Position numbers and translations under genes: made by a program. A DNA stretch of 64,000 nt from assembly GCF_003201105.1 (NCBI RefSeq), contig NZ_QICJ01000003.1, positions 186,001 through 250,000 of the forward strand. The letters are read 5' to 3'. Below the pieces are notes generated by a model. It did no database searches. It was not told the origin of the DNA and saw nothing but the letters and a program-made list of their open reading frames with translations. The stretch comes from Dyella sp. AtDHG13. Its GTDB lineage: Bacteria > Pseudomonadota > Gammaproteobacteria > Xanthomonadales > Rhodanobacteraceae. Below, in pieces: positions 62,774-64,000 of this stretch (position 1 is its first letter; each line of letters starts with the position of its first letter).

Positions 62774-64000
62774 TCAAGGCGACTTCTCATCGACGCGAAG
62801 AAACGGATTGTTGGGCGGAGGCTCCGCGAAGAGGCAGTTCGGAGTCTGCAAAAGGTAGCCATGCAGCCGACGTGATTTGCGCGGACCTGTGACCTCGCAG
62901 GTCCAAATGTTCAGACCACTGGCGTGCTTGCGGTGCAATGCCAGCTTCTCGAAGCGCTTTTGAACCCACTGCCAGCCCTCTACGTCATCCTGCTTGGCCA
63001 TTGCCGCCACCTGCGGGTGCTCCTGGGCATACCGCTGGAAGACGCCAGGACTGACCAGGTAGGCGGTATCGGCCACGGTATGCACCAGCGCCTTCGCGTC
63101 ATTGATGATCAGTTTGCGAACCTGGATACCCTCGCGCAGCCAAGTCACGAAATGCTCGCCTGAAGGGGCACCGTGAACGCTTGAGGGTGCTTTGGCGGGC
63201 GAAGCCGTTGACGGCGCCCCTCCTTCTGCCGGCCTCGGCTCGGGCTCGTGATTCGGCGTCGATGCCGGGCCAGTTGCAGTGGATGAAGGCTCCAAGTCCA
63301 ACAGGTCAAGCAACGCGTCGACGCCAGCCGCGATGTTCGTTTCAGCCGGTGGCGTCATGCCCGGCGTATCGATCTCTTGAGCCTGGGCACGCTGCATCTC
63401 GGGGGTGTTGGGCATCGACGGCTGCGGTGCCTGTTCTTGATCTGCATCGACTTGGACACGCCCTGCGAACGGCACCGGCCGATCGGCCAATTCCCAAATC
63501 ATTGCTGGCGGGAGTTTCAAAAAGGTGAAGCTGTGCGTCCAGCCGACTTCGCTCGTCACCGTCGCCTTCCAGATCGCCTTGCCGTCGGGCGTGGGCAAGA
63601 CGATGCCGTGGTCCTGCAGCACGTTGAACACAGCCGTGTTGCTGCTAGGAATGCCATCGATGCCCTGAGACAGCAGATGGGCACGTAGTTTGTCCGAGAC
63701 GGTCTTGCTTACCAGCCAGAGGGCATCCTGGGTCAGCCAGCCGTCCGAGGCTTGTGGCTGGTTCAACTTGAACTCTTCGCGGAGCAGGAAACGCAGCCCG
63801 TCGAGCAGTTTGCGCTGTAGGGCATGTTTCGGAGCGGCCATGGCTTTCGCGGGATCGCCGCCGAGTTCTTGCGCAACTGATGCCTGGTCGGCCCGGGTCA
63901 CCAGTTCGCCAAGGATGCCGGCATGTTCGTACTGCCCAGCCAGCACGTACAGCAACGCGGACCACAGATCGGAATAGCCGCTGAGCCAGTCGAAAATGGC
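62774..64000 (-). CDS. traI: ICE relaxase TraI (MobH/PFGI-1 type), C-terminal part
   Basis: The frame is open to the right edge (…AIFDWLSGYSDLWSALLYVLAGQYEHAG), so the N-terminus lies outside; about 408 C-terminal codons are seen. The region fits the TraI_2/DUF1528 relaxases of PFGI-1/clc-type elements: GWLTQDALWLVSKTVSDKLRAHL, VGWTHSFTFLKLPPAMIWEL, a Pro/Ala-rich linker (about 175-265), and the C-terminal domain FVTWLREGIQVRKLIINDAKALVHTV and YLLQTPNCLFAEPPPNNPFL. The HD-type catalytic residues would be upstream. Relaxase would nick the element at oriT for conjugative transfer. Confidence 0.87.
   Translation of the reverse strand, partial: AIFDWLSGYSDLWSALLYVLAGQYEHAGILGELVTRADQASVAQELGGDPAKAMAAPKHALQRKLLDGLRFLLREEFKLNQPQASDGWLTQDALWLVSKTVSDKLRAHLLSQGIDGIPSSNTAVFNVLQDHGIVLPTPDGKAIWKATVTSEVGWTHSFTFLKLPPAMIWELADRPVPFAGRVQVDADQEQAPQPSMPNTPEMQRAQAQEIDTPGMTPPAETNIAAGVDALLDLLDLEPSSTATGPASTPNHEPEPRPAEGGAPSTASPAKAPSSVHGAPSGEHFVTWLREGIQVRKLIINDAKALVHTVADTAYLVSPGVFQRYAQEHPQVAAMAKQDDVEGWQWVQKRFEKLALHRKHASGLNIWTCEVTGPRKSRRLHGYLLQTPNCLFAEPPPNNPFLRVDEKSP

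Overview
The window is high-GC gammaproteobacterial DNA. The pilO-pilP-pilQ order, the thiS-thiG-trmB cluster and the general look of the proteins suggest a member of the Xanthomonadales, most likely a Rhodanobacteraceae relative (Dyella/Luteibacter/Rhodanobacter-like). This placement is inference from gene order and protein style. The chromosome proper runs to about 45.2 kb. Everything to the right of a tRNA-Gly looks like the left part of an integrative conjugative element (ICE) whose other end lies outside the window.

Chromosomal part. 1-3.1 kb: end of the type IV pilus alignment operon (pilO, pilP, secretin pilQ). 3.2-10.3 kb: a tightly overlapping MoxR/Bat operon (AAA ATPase, DUF58, DUF4381, two VWA proteins, BatD). 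10.3-15.9 kb: macro-domain deacetylase, MarR regulator and an RND efflux adaptor/permease pair. 15.9-18.7 kb: M28 peptidase, MscL and a FAH-family hydrolase. 18.9-23.5 kb: a four-gene MacAB-like ABC exporter. 23.5-27.7 kb: short-chain fatty acid transporter, EamA exporter, Ada-like regulator/methyltransferase, small membrane protein and Rieske ferredoxin. 27.9-38.6 kb: an exopolysaccharide locus (wza divergent from wzb, wzc, a WbaP-like initiating transferase, a flippase and glycosyltransferases). It carries an in-frame amber codon in wzc and an N-terminally truncated glycosyltransferase, and no polymerase is visible. 38.6-44.9 kb: SLC13-type transporter, trmB, thiG, thiS and a DUF6600/FecR protein with a Gln/Met-rich repeat tail.

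ICE part (45.2 kb to the right edge). A P4/clc-type tyrosine integrase sits next to the 3' end of tRNA-Gly(CCC). After a CNNM-type membrane protein and a small regulator cluster (a LysR effector domain without HTH, an XRE protein, a full LysR) comes a large divergent cassette, then the C-terminal part of a TraI/MobH-type relaxase that runs off the right edge.

The most interesting item is the cassette at 50.6-62.7 kb. A good match to the fluoride (crcB-motif) riboswitch lies on the minus strand at 55731-55800, directly behind a plausible promoter. It leads into a CLC-F-type fluoride/proton antiporter, a tandem DUF190 protein, a small membrane protein, an enolase (the classical fluoride-inhibited enzyme) and a histidine phosphatase. 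Divergently transcribed from the same control region are a ChrB-like protein, an endonuclease/exonuclease/phosphatase-fold protein, an MFS transporter, a COG4280 membrane protein, a phosphoglycerate mutase and a proton-pumping P-type ATPase. Together they read as a mobile fluoride-tolerance island: export fluoride by proton antiport, restore the proton gradient, and supply extra copies of glycolytic enzymes at the poisoned step. The roles of the ChrB-like, EEP, MFS, COG4280 and 92-residue proteins in this setting are unknown. Between the riboswitch and the intact clcF lies a decayed N-terminal fragment of a second clcF.
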